Assembly (NCBI RefSeq): GCF_032118995.1
Contig: NC_092657.1
Location: 8,433,391-8,497,390, forward strand
Direction of reading: 5' to 3'
DNA length: 64,000 bases
DNA from: Asterias amurensis
Lineage: Eukaryota; Echinodermata; Asteroidea; Forcipulatida; Asteriidae
The position numbers and the translations under genes are program-made. Positions within the stretch are counted from its first letter, which is position 1. Every line of letters starts with the position of its first letter. Positions 36,501 through 45,800 of this stretch are shown here, in pieces. The notes beneath the pieces are model-generated. The model made no database searches, was not told the origin of the DNA, and was given only the letters and a program-made list of their open reading frames with translations.

Positions 36501-39475
36501 GCTAGCGGTGCTTATAGGTTTATCTTTCTTTATTCGCACTAGGTGACGATGTTCATCGTGTGTAGATCTAATGTTCTTAAGTAGCAGGTCGTGGCGTTCT
36601 GTGATCCTAACAGGTATTGTTAATTGAGAACATGATTGTTCCAGTTCTCCAGTGTCAGTTTCAGATGGAAACGAGCCAATATAGTAATTGTGTTTGGACA
36701 CAGTACTTGTAGACTGTGCATGATTTCGAATGCCACCTCTATTCCCCCGAAATTTCAGCAGACCGTTTACCTTAAGATTTCTGAAAAGTTGCGGCTGTGG
36801 GGCTGTCGAACTTGCGGAGCTGCGTAGTTTGTAGAGTTGTTCTCTAGTGTACTTAATAAGTTGTCCATTTGAAGCTTTATTTGAAGTACCGTTGTAGCCA
36901 TTTCCGCTTTGAGTTTCTCTGGTTTTCGCATAATCAGGTCCAGGATTTGTTTGAATATCCATGAATATAGTAATGTCAAGCTGGGGTTGATGGCTTGGTA
37001 TATACAGACATGTATACCCCCCTTTGGTCCATTTCACCAGAGGGATCTTGATTTGGGATAGGCCGTGTGATCCATTGTGATGTTAACTAATGCAGATCTT
37101 AAGAAATATAGGTATTTGCAGGTATTCATTTTTAAGTTGGGCTTGGTAGGTCTTATAGTCCTGGTCTGTTGCAAGGTGAGGTATAAAGTTGTCACATATG
37201 ACGAGAGCTAGGAGAACTTTGATGATGTACCCCATTGCAGACATGTTTAAAAGTTAATACTCACAGCGTACATCACAGTTACAGATCATAAAATTCCAAA
37301 TAATTCTCGAATCTGGAGCAGAAATCTTGAATGATGACAGTAAAAGTGAGTAACAAATGCTCAGCATCTCAAATATCTGAAGATTGTTAACGGATGGCAT
37401 GTATAAAAAGTGATAATTACAGATTTAAAATGGCAAGACAGAGCTCAAGAATAAAACAGGTGTGGCAGCTTACAACAGCGCCTGGATTAAAATCCAGACA
37501 TCAAGTCCAGCATGCACAGCGAGTGCAACCTTAGTCTTTTTTTATCTACCTCATGCTATGGTAGCAAAAATAAATACTAAAAGTTGTAAAAATGGGTGCG
37601 ACATATATTCAAACAGGGAAAGCAAAGTCTCATATACACCCTAATAGAGTAAAAATGCTTGAAATATACTTACATTCCTTACCAGTGACAGTCAAAAGCG
37701 ACGACGTCACACGCTAAAAGGCTTTAAAAAGCTAATTTTTAACTCAATATTACGTCAATCCGACACAAGCAAGCTCCCACATAATATTTCGAGCACACTT
37801 TTCTCATCCGGAAGTGGTAAAAAATACCCTCGACAACAAAATATAAACTTGTGTAAATCTGAGAAAAGTCCAAGTATCGTAAAATATCAAAAATTACGTT
37901 AATATAAAAAAAAACGCTGATTTTTGGTACTTTTTACTCATTACAAGAGTCCTTTAAAACATAAACAAAATATCGCCGAAACAAATCAAAACTCATTTAA
38001 CATGATAGTGAAAGAGGTAAAGTGGGCGTGTCTTAAAAAAAAATCCATATTCATGAGTAGATGCAGAGGATTGGATTGGATTTAAATGACCCTCTGAATT
38101 GCATATTCATTTCCGGGTTCCGAGTTTGCATCATTAATGCCAAAATTACGCGCATGCGCAAATGAAAGATGGCGGCCAGATCGTACGTGCTATGCACTCT
38201 TCAAGTTTAGTTAACTTCATTCAGTCCAAGTATCATCCTGCATACAGCAGTGAGTACATATGAATTTGTCGTGTACAAATTAATGTCAACTTGTTTTCCC
38301 ACGTAAACAACTCATACCATACAGTGTACACACACACAGCGCGTGTTGTCTGTGCGAGCCTGAACAGTTTCATGGTATATACCATTTTGTACACAGGGGT
38401 GTTTTAATTCCGCGTTTTAAATAATAACGCTTATGTAATAAAAACAATGTCAACCTTGCGCGCATGTAAATGTAAATCTACACACACGCAAGCCGCATGT
38501 ACTGGGCCCAATTTCATAGAGCTGCTGAAGTAAGCAGAAAATATTGCTTAAAACCATTTCCTGCTGAGCAGAAATGAGCAGGATACCAGTGACAATTTGT
38601 ACATGTGACATGGTAGTTTGGCAGGTAACCTTATTTTGGTAAGCATAAATTTGTTGTGCTTTTCGCTTGTTTTTTTCGCTTAAGTTAAAAGTAAGCAGCT
38701 CTGTCTATGACGAGGGCCCAATTTCATAGAGCTGCTTAAGCAGAAAATATTGCTTAACAATGTTTTGCTGAGCAGAAATGAGCAGGTCACCAGTCACAAA
38801 TTGTACATGTGACATGGTAGTTTGGCTGGTAACCTTATTCTGGTAACCATTGTTGTTAAGTTATAGGCCTAGTTGTGCTTAAGCAGCTCTATGAAATTGG
38901 GCCCAGATGTCGCATAGTGTCGCGGAAATACATGCCCACAAGGACAAGAAAAAAGAAGTCACAACGTGAACAGGAAAATGTATAATTTTGTAAAAAATCA
39001 GGCCTGATTTATCACCAGATCACAAACTATGACAAAGCCAACAAAGGTCTTGGGTTATTTCACATTTCTAAGCCTGGCTGGTGATCCGGAAAATATACAA
39101 ACAATTGTATGTAAAAATGTTTAAATTCCATTTGATTTCCAAGCATATGGACTCCGTCCCGGTCGTTCTAATTTTTAACTTGAATTTTAACTTGTACGTG
39201 TGTGCATATGTAACTATGTATGCCTAAACACACACGTTAGGCCCGTATAACAATACAACGGACATGACCGTTGGAACAAGAGTCCAATCACTGGGATTTT
39301 TTCCCCCTTCAAACTATCTCCGGGCAACAAGCAACCACCCCCAGTCAAGCAACATTATTCTATGCTACTTAAAGTACACGAACAGAAAAGTACACCTTGT
39401 GTTTTTACCTTCAAATATCTCTATCAGGTTTTCCAGCCCCCACTCTCGAAGCTTTGCTGTCGCTAAGTCCGCCAT
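24422..39475 (-). CDS. SAM-domain (SAMD3-like) multi-exon gene
   Basis: Four exons are supported: 39,409-39,475, 26,178-26,376, 25,502-25,667 and 24,422-24,547. Exon 1 starts at an ATGGCGG and encodes LREWGLENLIEIFE, the opening helix of a sterile alpha motif domain. The middle exons encode RHAWIRQKEVDGSRKSVASI, LERYPRLID and IEQDFTHTV...FAKWPAL. This matches the ERYP..ID..M.E.DF...FLQ.WP pattern of the SAMD3-like family, which is greatly expanded in fish and marine invertebrates. The last exon has SRPQPFILVICGSRLRPGQV, the usual C-terminal ..PQPF...GS....F.V strand pattern, then a stop. Exons for the rest of the SAM domain and central region were not found. In the 26.2 kb exon the reading frame shifts near 26,295, so this copy may be damaged. 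Molecular function is unknown. Confidence 0.6.
25502..25667 (-). CDS. SAM gene internal exon
   Basis: The acceptor is GATTGCAG| and the donor GAAG|GTCAGT. It is open throughout, continues in phase from the previous exon (N|IEQDFTHTV), and carries FAKWPALSSSVLHYAHQVD. Confidence 0.65.
26178..26376 (-). CDS. SAM gene internal exon
   Basis: The acceptor is GGCTTTTAG| and the donor is AAT|GTGAGT. The frame opens with LLTEEEDNERVEWMKHNK, then MDTAWSRHAWIRQKEVDG in another frame, then LERYPRLIDNGN. One small indel is implied. Confidence 0.6.
26640..27090. repeat. Low-complexity C/A tracts
   Basis: A run of about 14 Cs near 26,803, poly-A runs near 26,825 and 27,025, and (AAAC)n near 27,057. No gene. 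Confidence 0.7.
27838..29331. mobile_element. 1.5 kb element with giant palindromic-repeat TIRs
   Basis: The ends are TATGGTGGCCCTGAAGGGAC (left) and, in reverse complement, TATGGTAGCTCTGACGGGAC (right). Both continue ACAGC.AGTCGTGAATATTTT. Flanking CCTATG is duplicated (27,832-27,837 and 29,332-29,337). Each arm (about 234 bp left, 318 bp right) is a ~22 bp tandem array of ATTCGCGACTAGTCGTGAAA, alternating with CGACGTCG versions. Every unit is itself palindromic (CGACTAGTCG or CGACGTCG). The inner edges share CAGTAGCTTGAGTGTGTA. The ~940 bp interior has no recognisable ORF and includes GGCCTAGGCC words. A 6 bp target duplication does not assign it safely to a superfamily. Confidence 0.8.
29701..33388 (+). 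pseudogene. RAG1-like DDE transposase gene, eight exons
   Basis: Exons: 29,701-30,223, 30,630-31,060, 31,261-31,505, 31,605-31,681, 31,775-32,319, 32,490-32,654, 32,775-32,955 and 33,103-33,388, all with GT-AG borders. They total about 818 codons. Exon 1 has CRVCG ... VHPKCMCQAC and a later DCQVC, like the zinc-binding N-terminal region of RAG1 (CRICG...IHP..FC..C). Candidate core residues: Asp in VGGDKGG (exon 3); Asp in RLFVFGDYEYL followed by Gly-rich GLTGPSGRHSCLWC (exons 4-5, C-x2-C as in RAG1 ZnC2); FHMLDEH (H-x4-H as in ZnH2) and Glu in the GEQGG..ES block (exon 8); closing VLTSHWIQTS, compare RAG1 LKHHWLYTS. One-base shifts in exons 1, 3 and 8 and a stop in exon 2 suggest a recently inactivated copy. 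It lies opposite to, and inside the first intron region of, the SAM gene. Similar proteins are known in molluscs as N-RAG-TP; the exact family is inference. Confidence 0.7.
33561..37244 (-). mobile_element. Nearly full-length APE-type (CR1-group) LINE with 2A-like motif
   Basis: One frame runs from ATG at 37,244 to 33,819 with only three in-frame stops (just after ICIS, at 35,547-35,549 and at 34,239-34,241). The N-terminus (MGYIIKVLLALVICDNF) looks like a signal peptide. It is followed by DIQTNPGP, a variant of the 2A consensus D.E.NPGP. The endonuclease has LTNARSLNNKMDE, TETWFNE, GGGVAIY, MGDFNE and GNSDHCCI. The RT has DQLRPISLTPIFARVFE, CTIDFTKAFDRVNH, CGVPQGTKLGPILFLVLVND and YVDDLTL, with YVDD as catalytic box. 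The C-terminal LERVQKRASRIILGYGY is typical. The 3' end is an (ATT)n tail at about 33,561-33,581. Clade within the Jockey/CR1/L2 group was not resolved. Confidence 0.85.
37245..38140. other. LINE 5' leader or intron sequence
   Basis: No gene recognised. The 5' boundary of the LINE is not visible. Confidence 0.4.
38141..38256 (+). promoter_or_regulatory. NRF1/YY1-type promoter with possible first exon
   Basis: A perfect NRF1-type palindrome GCGCATGCGC (38,150-38,159) is followed by a YY1-like AAGATGGCGGCC and then, at about 38,251, by a donor-like GTGAGT. The arrangement fits a housekeeping-type animal promoter and short first exon on the plus strand. No downstream exon could be matched. Confidence 0.35.
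38504..38713. mobile_element. MITE, GGGCCCAATTTCATAGAGC family, copy A
   Basis: The left end GGGCCCAATTTCATAGAGCT is intact. The right end is diverged (AAGTAAGCAGCTCTGTCTAT) and directly abuts copy B. Confidence 0.85.
38714..38904. mobile_element. MITE, GGGCCCAATTTCATAGAGC family, copy B
   Basis: Both ends are complete: GGGCCCAATTTCATAGAGCT at the left and its near-perfect inverse ending ATGAAATTGGGCCC at the right. The 191 bp body contains GAGCAGGTCACCAGTCACAA and TGGCTGGTAACCTTATTCTG. There is no ORF. Confidence 0.9.
39409..39475 (-). CDS. SAM gene exon 1
   Basis: The start context is AAAATGGCGGAC and the donor is AAG|GTAAAAAC. Upstream (39,480-39,600) is GC-richer and contains an E-box CACGTGAC near 39,557, as expected of a promoter placed just inside the right TIR array. 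Confidence 0.65.
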
Positions 39476-39635
39476 TTTCCTGCTGCTGAAAAAGTGGAAC
39501 TTTTGTTGCTGCCTGCGCGGCAAACATTGCGCCAATGAAAACTCACGCAGGCTAGCACGTGACCTTTGTTGGGCAAACCCCAACAGCGCGGGAAAGGACG
39601 GGTTGTATAAAATGAGTTGTTTAAGATAGTGTACG

Positions 39636-39829
39636 TTTTAACCAACCATGGTTGATTATAACTTGTATATCGCCCAACCTTGATTTTACCCAGACCGAAA
39701 GCATATCTTACTTTAACCAATCAGTTATTTAAAAGTATTTTACCAAATTAATCATATCTAACCAATATAAGGCGATTTTTAACCAATTCACTTTTAACAA
39801 GTGGAATATTAACCAGTGTTTTAAGAGTG
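39636..39829 (-). repeat. Right terminal/subterminal repeat array
   Basis: Read from the end inward (minus strand), the terminal ACACTCTTAAAAC is followed by GGTTAA, GGTTAAAAA, GGTTAG, GGTTAAAG, GGTTGGGCG and GGTTGGTTAAAA. It abuts decayed RecQ sequence on its outer side. Confidence 0.65.
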
Positions 39830-39836
39830 TAACAGT

Positions 39837-40261
39837 TGCATGCATTACGGCAAACTGAACAACATACACACTGTGAACGTTACATTTAACAGCACATATT
39901 TTGTCGCATTGTAGTGCCTCATCAGTCACCTGTTCTCCCATTTCTTTTAGCCACAGTTGAGAGAGAATAGGGCGTCTCATACATGTTTGTCTTCCATCCT
40001 CAAAGCCTTTAACAATCTCTCTGTATTTATGTGACCTCGTGTTGGTGCCGAATACAAGATGGCCTCTCCATGGTTTCCATCTCTTCCACAGCGGCCAATT
40101 TCTTGCCAGTAATCGACTATATTCTTTGGGAGGCCCCAGTGACATACATACCTGATGGTGGGTACATTAATCCCCATTCCGAAGGTAATTGTTGCAACAT
40201 TGAACACAGCGAAGTACACCATCTGTCTTTGTGAAAGAATCCACTACTCTTTCCTGACTGT
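39837..40261 (-). pseudogene. RecQ-like helicase gene, 3' coding part
   Basis: The minus strand reads [18 protein letters not shown]. After a one-base shift it continues [20 protein letters not shown], then [20 protein letters not shown]: RecQ motifs V and VI with the arginine-finger-like QEIGR.GRDG. A Cys-rich RecQ zinc segment follows ([23 protein letters not shown]). The reading ends where the terminal repeat at 39,829 begins, so the gene is cut there. At 40,262 the exon is split by a gypsy element and resumes at 49,083. It belongs to the multi-copy RecQ-like families of marine invertebrates and may itself be transposon-borne. Confidence 0.8.
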
Positions 40262-41041
40262 TGTGGCGCAACAGAGGTAGAACGCCCCTGCACGAGGAAT
40301 GGAACCATCCCAACAGCAGTGACCCCGCATAGCGCGTGCTATTGGTTAGCGCGATCACGTGTGCACGTGGCCGAATGCTATAAAAGCAGCGACGTGCAGA
40401 GTGATGAGGGGCTGGACTGATAATCAAGTAATACTGATTGTTCTTGCCACACTCTGACTGCACTGTGTCCCGTCTACTAGGTAAGTGGACTGAGGGGCTG
40501 CTGCGTGCAAGGGAATCGGCTGACTATAGTCGGCTGTAACGGTTCTTGTATATGAGCTAAATTGAGGGGACCTTGTAGTGTAGTTGAGGGGCCATACTGG
40601 GTTGTGCGGCGAATAGGTTCCTCACTTGAGGGGCATACTGGGTAGTGCGGCGAAAAGGGTTCCTTCAGGAGTCCTCTGAGGGGATTATTGCCATTCGTGG
40701 TGATATCCTCTATGGTCCAATAACGATATTACATTGTCCAATCAGAGCTTGTGGGTTTATTGAGTCATTGCTGGCGTGGTGCTGGTCTGCTAACTGCTGA
40801 GCTATAGAGCGCTGTGCCCCTTCTTGTTGTTGCTGGTACTGCTGTCTGCAGGTCATTTGTGCTGAAAGGGCGCCCTCTGCTGTCGGTCTCCTGTAATTGA
40901 GAAGCCACCTTCAACCCCTGCATGTACCTTTTCTCGGGACGGTATACATCCATCCCAACGGACTCGTCTCCAGCCGCTCGGAGACGTTCTCGTCGTTGCC
41001 GTCCGCGCACCGCCCTCTACGTCGGAGGGTGAGGCGCCACA
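40262..41041 (+). repeat. 5' LTR
   Basis: The LTR runs from TGTGGCGC to GGCGCCACA. It contains two E-box CACGTG words (40,356-40,361 and 40,364-40,369), a TATAAAAG box (40,379-40,386) and a donor-like AG|GTAAGT at 40,480. Confidence 0.95.
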
Positions 41042-41044
41042 AAT

Positions 41045-41062
41045 TGGTGTCAGAAGTGGGAT
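41045..41062 (+). other. Primer-binding site, tRNA-Leu type
   Basis: TGGTGTCAGAAGTGGGAT, three bases after the LTR, is complementary to the 3' end of a leucine tRNA (..CCCACTTCTGACACCA). Confidence 0.8.
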
Positions 41063-41374
41063 TTTGAATTGTGTACATGTTATGGTGTGTTATGGAATGA
41101 AGGTTTGGTTTTTTGTGCTTTTGTCATTCTTTGCTGCACTGATCGTCTACCTTAGTTTCAGACCTTACAAATAGTTAAGACAGTTGTTGTATTGATGTGG
41201 GCTAGTTGGATTCTTTGTGTTTTACTTGGGTTGTTGATAGCCCTTGCGGTTGAATTGATTTGGTTCAGTTGGTGTATTTGCCGTGAGACAAGGAGACAGA
41301 GAAGGGGTATTCGTTGGTTATCAAGGCCAGTATCTGTAGAACGGAACGATTACGAGGATACACCCGTTTAGCAA

Positions 41375-42862
41375 TTGGGCAAAATGTCTGGAGTCCCATC
41401 TGGGGAGGACCTACATAGGTCCCGATTGGAGTTTCAGTTGTTACAGTGGGAAAATTGTCTGCATCTGGAACAAATCAAGAAACTGGAGGCTGCGTTGGAA
41501 GAAGTAAAGCCGTCTGGGGTAAGCCCAATTAGTGAGGCCCCAAGTACTGTTCATAAACACGTCAGGATAGATCCGGATGTTGAGTTTAGACTGCCATGCC
41601 AGGGGCTGGCTGAGATTAGGAAGGAGGCGTCTGGGTACTGTTCTTTGGAAGATTCAGAATCTGGTGATAAACCCTCGTCGAAATCCCATCCCATTGAGGG
41701 GGGTGGTGAGTCTGGTATTTATGATTGGTCGGCGTTAGCGAGGGATAAGTTGTCTGGTCCGCCCGTCGTTCCAAGTCCCAATCGAAACCCATTTGTGGAT
41801 GCGGTGAGCACGCCCGATCCAAAAAGGTTCCGTAGTGAGTTAATGAGTTTTGCTACGCGCCCGCCTGTGGCTATGGCTGAAAGGGTGATGGCTGATGACT
41901 CTGAGGCAGACAAGGCTGGGCCTTGGCCGTTGAAAAGGGAGGCAAGGTTTATTGAGAAATCAGAGGGTCCTCGACGTCCTTGTATTATGCCTGATAGGTA
42001 TAATGGTAAAGTCCCGTGGAACGAATATTACGGGCATTTTGAGAGTTGTCGTATGGTGAACCAATGGGATAAACAGCAGTCTGCTGCATTTTTGGCTGCC
42101 AGTCTACAAGGAGATGCAGTCCGCATCTTGGGCTCACACGAGGGGCACAAGAGGACATATGATGAGATGGTTATGTTGTTAAAGCGGAGATTCGGGCCTG
42201 GTCATCAGGCAGAGAATTTTCTGGTAGAATTACGTCATCGTCGGCAGAAGCCGAAAGAAACACTACAAGAACTTTGTCAAGGGATACATGAGTTAGCCGT
42301 GAAAGCATACCCTGAAATACCTGAAGAGGCAAGGGACCGGCTGGAGAAAAATCATTTTGTTGATGCTGTATCCGACCAGTTTGTTCGTGAGGGGATATTT
42401 CGGGCAAGGCCCAGAGATTTATCAGAGGCATTACAAGCCGCCTTAGAAACAGACAATTTTCATAAGGTTGAAGCCCAACGAGTTGGGGAAAGACCATCTT
42501 ATAAGTTTGCTCGAGGGGCGAACGATAACGATGAGGTAGAGACTAGATTCCGGTCAGTTGAAAGAACGTTAAGCCAACAATCCGAGTGTGTGAGCAATAT
42601 GGCTCAACAGTTGGATAGGATATTAGGTGCACTAGTGCCACAGCAACGGGCACAACCGGTACCCGGACAATTTGATGGTTTACCGCCGGTGAAGAGGTAT
42701 AAGGCGTCTATGAAGTGTCACAATTGTGGGGTTCAAGGGCATTTTGCAAGGGAATGCCAGTTACCAAGAAGAAAGCGCCCTCATGTGTCGGGAAACGAGG
42801 ATCAGTCGACCGGTGGGTCCCCGGGAAGACTGAGAGAAGAGCAGGGCCCTCAACAGATGTAA
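41375..42862 (+). CDS. gag: Gypsy gag
   Basis: A 495-codon frame. The N-terminus is helical (LLQWENCLHLEQIKKLEAAL). The capsid-like middle has WNEYYGHFESCRMVNQWDKQ and LKRRFGPGHQAENFLVELRH. The C-terminal zinc knuckle CHNCGVQGHFAREC binds RNA in this family. Gag forms the virus-like particle. It overlaps pol by 148 bp in a different frame, as is usual where pol is made by frameshifting. Confidence 0.9.
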   Translation: MGKMSGVPSGEDLHRSRLEFQLLQWENCLHLEQIKKLEAALEEVKPSGVSPISEAPSTVHKHVRIDPDVEFRLPCQGLAEIRKEASGYCSLEDSESGDKPSSKSHPIEGGGESGIYDWSALARDKLSGPPVVPSPNRNPFVDAVSTPDPKRFRSELMSFATRPPVAMAERVMADDSEADKAGPWPLKREARFIEKSEGPRRPCIMPDRYNGKVPWNEYYGHFESCRMVNQWDKQQSAAFLAASLQGDAVRILGSHEGHKRTYDEMVMLLKRRFGPGHQAENFLVELRHRRQKPKETLQELCQGIHELAVKAYPEIPEEARDRLEKNHFVDAVSDQFVREGIFRARPRDLSEALQAALETDNFHKVEAQRVGERPSYKFARGANDNDEVETRFRSVERTLSQQSECVSNMAQQLDRILGALVPQQRAQPVPGQFDGLPPVKRYKASMKCHNCGVQGHFARECQLPRRKRPHVSGNEDQSTGGSPGRLREEQGPQQM

Positions 42863-45800
42863 ACAGTGTTCCGGTTTGTGGTTCGGCGGCGCCCGTAATT
42901 GGGCCGTCGTATGGGTTGTTTGTGGAAGGTTCAATTCGATCAATTAAATTTCGTTTGCTTGTTGATACTGGTGCAACCGATACGTTCTTGAGTATGGCGG
43001 TGTATCATAAAATACCGAATGAACAACGACCTCATCTGCAGGAATGTGAGTCAAAGGTCAGACAGGTTGACGGGAGTCTATTGAAAGTGTATGGTTCAGC
43101 TTGGTTGGAATTACGAATTGGGAAGACAGTACACCCAATTAAAGCTGTTTTTGCCGATATTGGAACCCCTGCAATGCTGGGGATGGATTGGTTGTTGCAA
43201 ACCGGCGGTAATCTTGATTTCGGCAGATTAGAATTATGCGTGAATGGGGAGAGAATTAAATGCACTGGAAGTGCTGGTAACCATTTTGTTGGGCGAGTAG
43301 TAGTAGCAGAAACAACAGTAATACCAGCGGGTCACGAGGCAGTTGTGGCGGGAACCATGGTAGGACAATGTGAAGAATTGGACGGACCTGTCCTTGTTGA
43401 GCCGATTGAGGGCGGAGGACAGTTAGGCGAGCGAGGTTTGGTATTGGCTAGAACACTGGTTAACGTACCGACTGAGGTAGTGCCCGTTCGGGTACTTAAT
43501 GCCAACAAGGAGGAACGTGTGATTCGAGCAGGAACAACCGCCGCCACAGTTACACCTATTAAGGTGGAAGCTGAACCATACGAAGGTGAGGGAAGACAAT
43601 CCAGTGAGGGGTTGCCAAGCCATTTGGTAGGACTATATGAGAGAAGTAAGGAGAATCTGGGGCCCTCAGACCATATAAGATTGAAGGAATGCCTCATTGA
43701 ATTTCAAGATGTGTTTTCCAAGGGTAGTGATGATATAGGCCATACCAATCAGGTGAAGCATGGCATTGCTACGGGCAACGCTAGGCCAGTCAAACAGAGG
43801 CCCCGGAGACATCCCATGTGTAATCTTGAAGAAATTAATCGACAGGTGGGAGATTTGAAAGAGAGGGGCCTGATTGAGGATTCTGATAGCCCATGGGCCG
43901 CTAACGTAGTACTCGTGAGGAAAAAGGATGGATCGAAACGGCTGTGCATTGATTATAGGGGGCTAAATGCGGTTACAATTAAAGACGCATACCCTGTCCC
44001 GAGGATTGATGAGACGTTGGATGCACTTGAAGGATCTAAGTGGTTCTCGACCCTTGACCTTACGTCCGGATATTGGCAAGTGGCTTTAGATGAAGATGCT
44101 CAACAGAAGTCAACATTTGTGGTGCGTAATGGGTTATACCGTTGGAAAGTCATGCCTTTTGGGCTTGCTAATGCGCCCGCTACGTTTGAGCGCCTCATGG
44201 AGAAAGTATTGGCAGGTTTACAATGGGATATTCTGTTGGTATATCTGGATGACGTCATTGTGTTTGGGAAAACAGTTGAAGAAGAATTAGTGCGCCTGCG
44301 CCAGGTGTTTGGACGGATGAGAGGCGCTGGGCTCAAACTGAAACCAAGCAAATGTGTGCTTTTCCAGAAGTCTGTGACTTACCTTGGCCATATAGTATCG
44401 AGTGAGGGCGTTGCGACAGACCCCGCCAAAACCAAAGCTGTTGCTGATTGGCCCACCCCAACGAATGTACGAGAAGTCAGAAGTTTCTTAGGTCTCGCTT
44501 CGTATTACCGAAGATTCATTCGGGGATTCGCGAATATAGCGAGTCCGTTACATGCTCTGACGTCAAAGTCAAAGGAATTTCTGTGGAATGATGCATGCCA
44601 GGATGCATTCTCTAAATTAAAGGAAGAGTTACAGCAAGCCCCCGTCTTGACATACCCATCGCCTGGGAGTGCATACATATTAGATACAGATGCAAGTGGG
44701 GATGGTATAGGAGCAGTGTTGTCTCAGGTCCATGAGGGGACGGAGAAGGTAGTTGCTTTCGCAAGTCGAAAACTTAGTAAAGCTGAGAAGAACTATTGTG
44801 TTACTCGACGAGAGTTGCTTGCAGTTGTTGTCTATCTGAAGTACTTCCGGCAGTACCTTTACGGTCAAAGGGTAACTGTACGGACAGATCACTCGTCACT
44901 AAGGTGGCTGATGACCTCAAAGGACCCGGAAGGTCAACTCGCCCGCTGGTTAGAAATAGTCTCTGAGTATAATTTTACCATACAGCATCGTCCCGGTGTT
45001 AAGCATACGAATGCCGACAGTATGTCAAGGCGGCCGTGCAGACAGTGCACGCATTGTGGTACCAGTGAAAGTATTTGTGAAAGCAAGGAGGGAGAATGTC
45101 CCCGCATTGACAACATGAACAATAAAATGGAAGCAAGGGTGGCTGCTTTGGAGCCGTTGCTAGGGAACAAGGATCTTCAGGACGCTCAGGTAGCAGATGG
45201 GACCATGAGCTGGTTGATAAATGCCAAGAGGCAAGGTAAAGAGCGCCCTCTATGGAAAGACATTGTTCATATGGCCCCTGCCTGTAAGACGTATTGGTCG
45301 TATTGGGACCAATTGGAAATAAGAGATGGGGTGTTGCACCAACGATGGGAAACGGATGATGGGCGTTCCATCCGATGGAGACTAGTAGTGCCTGAAAGGT
45401 ATAGACGTGAGTTCATTAGTGAGTTGCATGGTGGCAAGCTTGGAGGACATCTTGGATTGAAGAAGACCCTGTCTTGTGTAAGGCAGAGATACTATTGGTC
45501 GGGAATGGCTGCTGATGTAAGAGCATGTCTTCGCCAGTGTAACCAATGTGCAAAGAGAAAATCCCCTCCGAAGAGGCGGGTTGCACCATTACAGCAGTAC
45601 AATATAAGAGGTACAATGGATAGAGTAGCAATGGATTTAGTTGGTCCCCTTCCAAGATCAGAGGATGGGAACCAGTGGATTTTGGTGGTAGGAGACTACT
45701 CCACACGGTGGATGGAGGCATATGCACTGCCGGATGCAAGGGCCGAGACAGTTGCCGCCAAGTTTGTTGGTGAATTTGTATGTCGGTACGGGGTACCAAG

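Larger units (their letters stand above)
21971..39829. mobile_element. Candidate ~17.9 kb TIR transposon carrying a SAM-domain gene
   Basis: The left end reads ACACTCTCAGAACGTTGGTT. The right end in reverse complement reads ACACTCTTAAAACACTGGTT, and about 20 of the first 25 bases match. Both are followed by dense GGTTAA/TTAACC and GGTTGGGCA words that look like subterminal transposase-binding arrays. TA flanks both ends (21,969-21,970 and 39,830-39,831). A minus-strand SAM-domain gene fits inside: its first exon begins about 350 bp from the right end and its last exon ends about 2.5 kb from the left end. A RAG1-like transposase, a 1.5 kb TIR element, a LINE and MITEs also lie within. The alternative is two separate members of one TIR family that happen to flank this gene. 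Confidence 0.45.

Noticed and set aside
39264-39629. 121-codon plus-strand frame opposite SAM exon 1
   Set aside because: Antisense shadow of the promoter and first exon; no domain.
40765-41010. 81-codon frame repeated exactly at 48,806-49,051
   Set aside because: It lies inside the two LTRs and is repeated only because the LTRs are.
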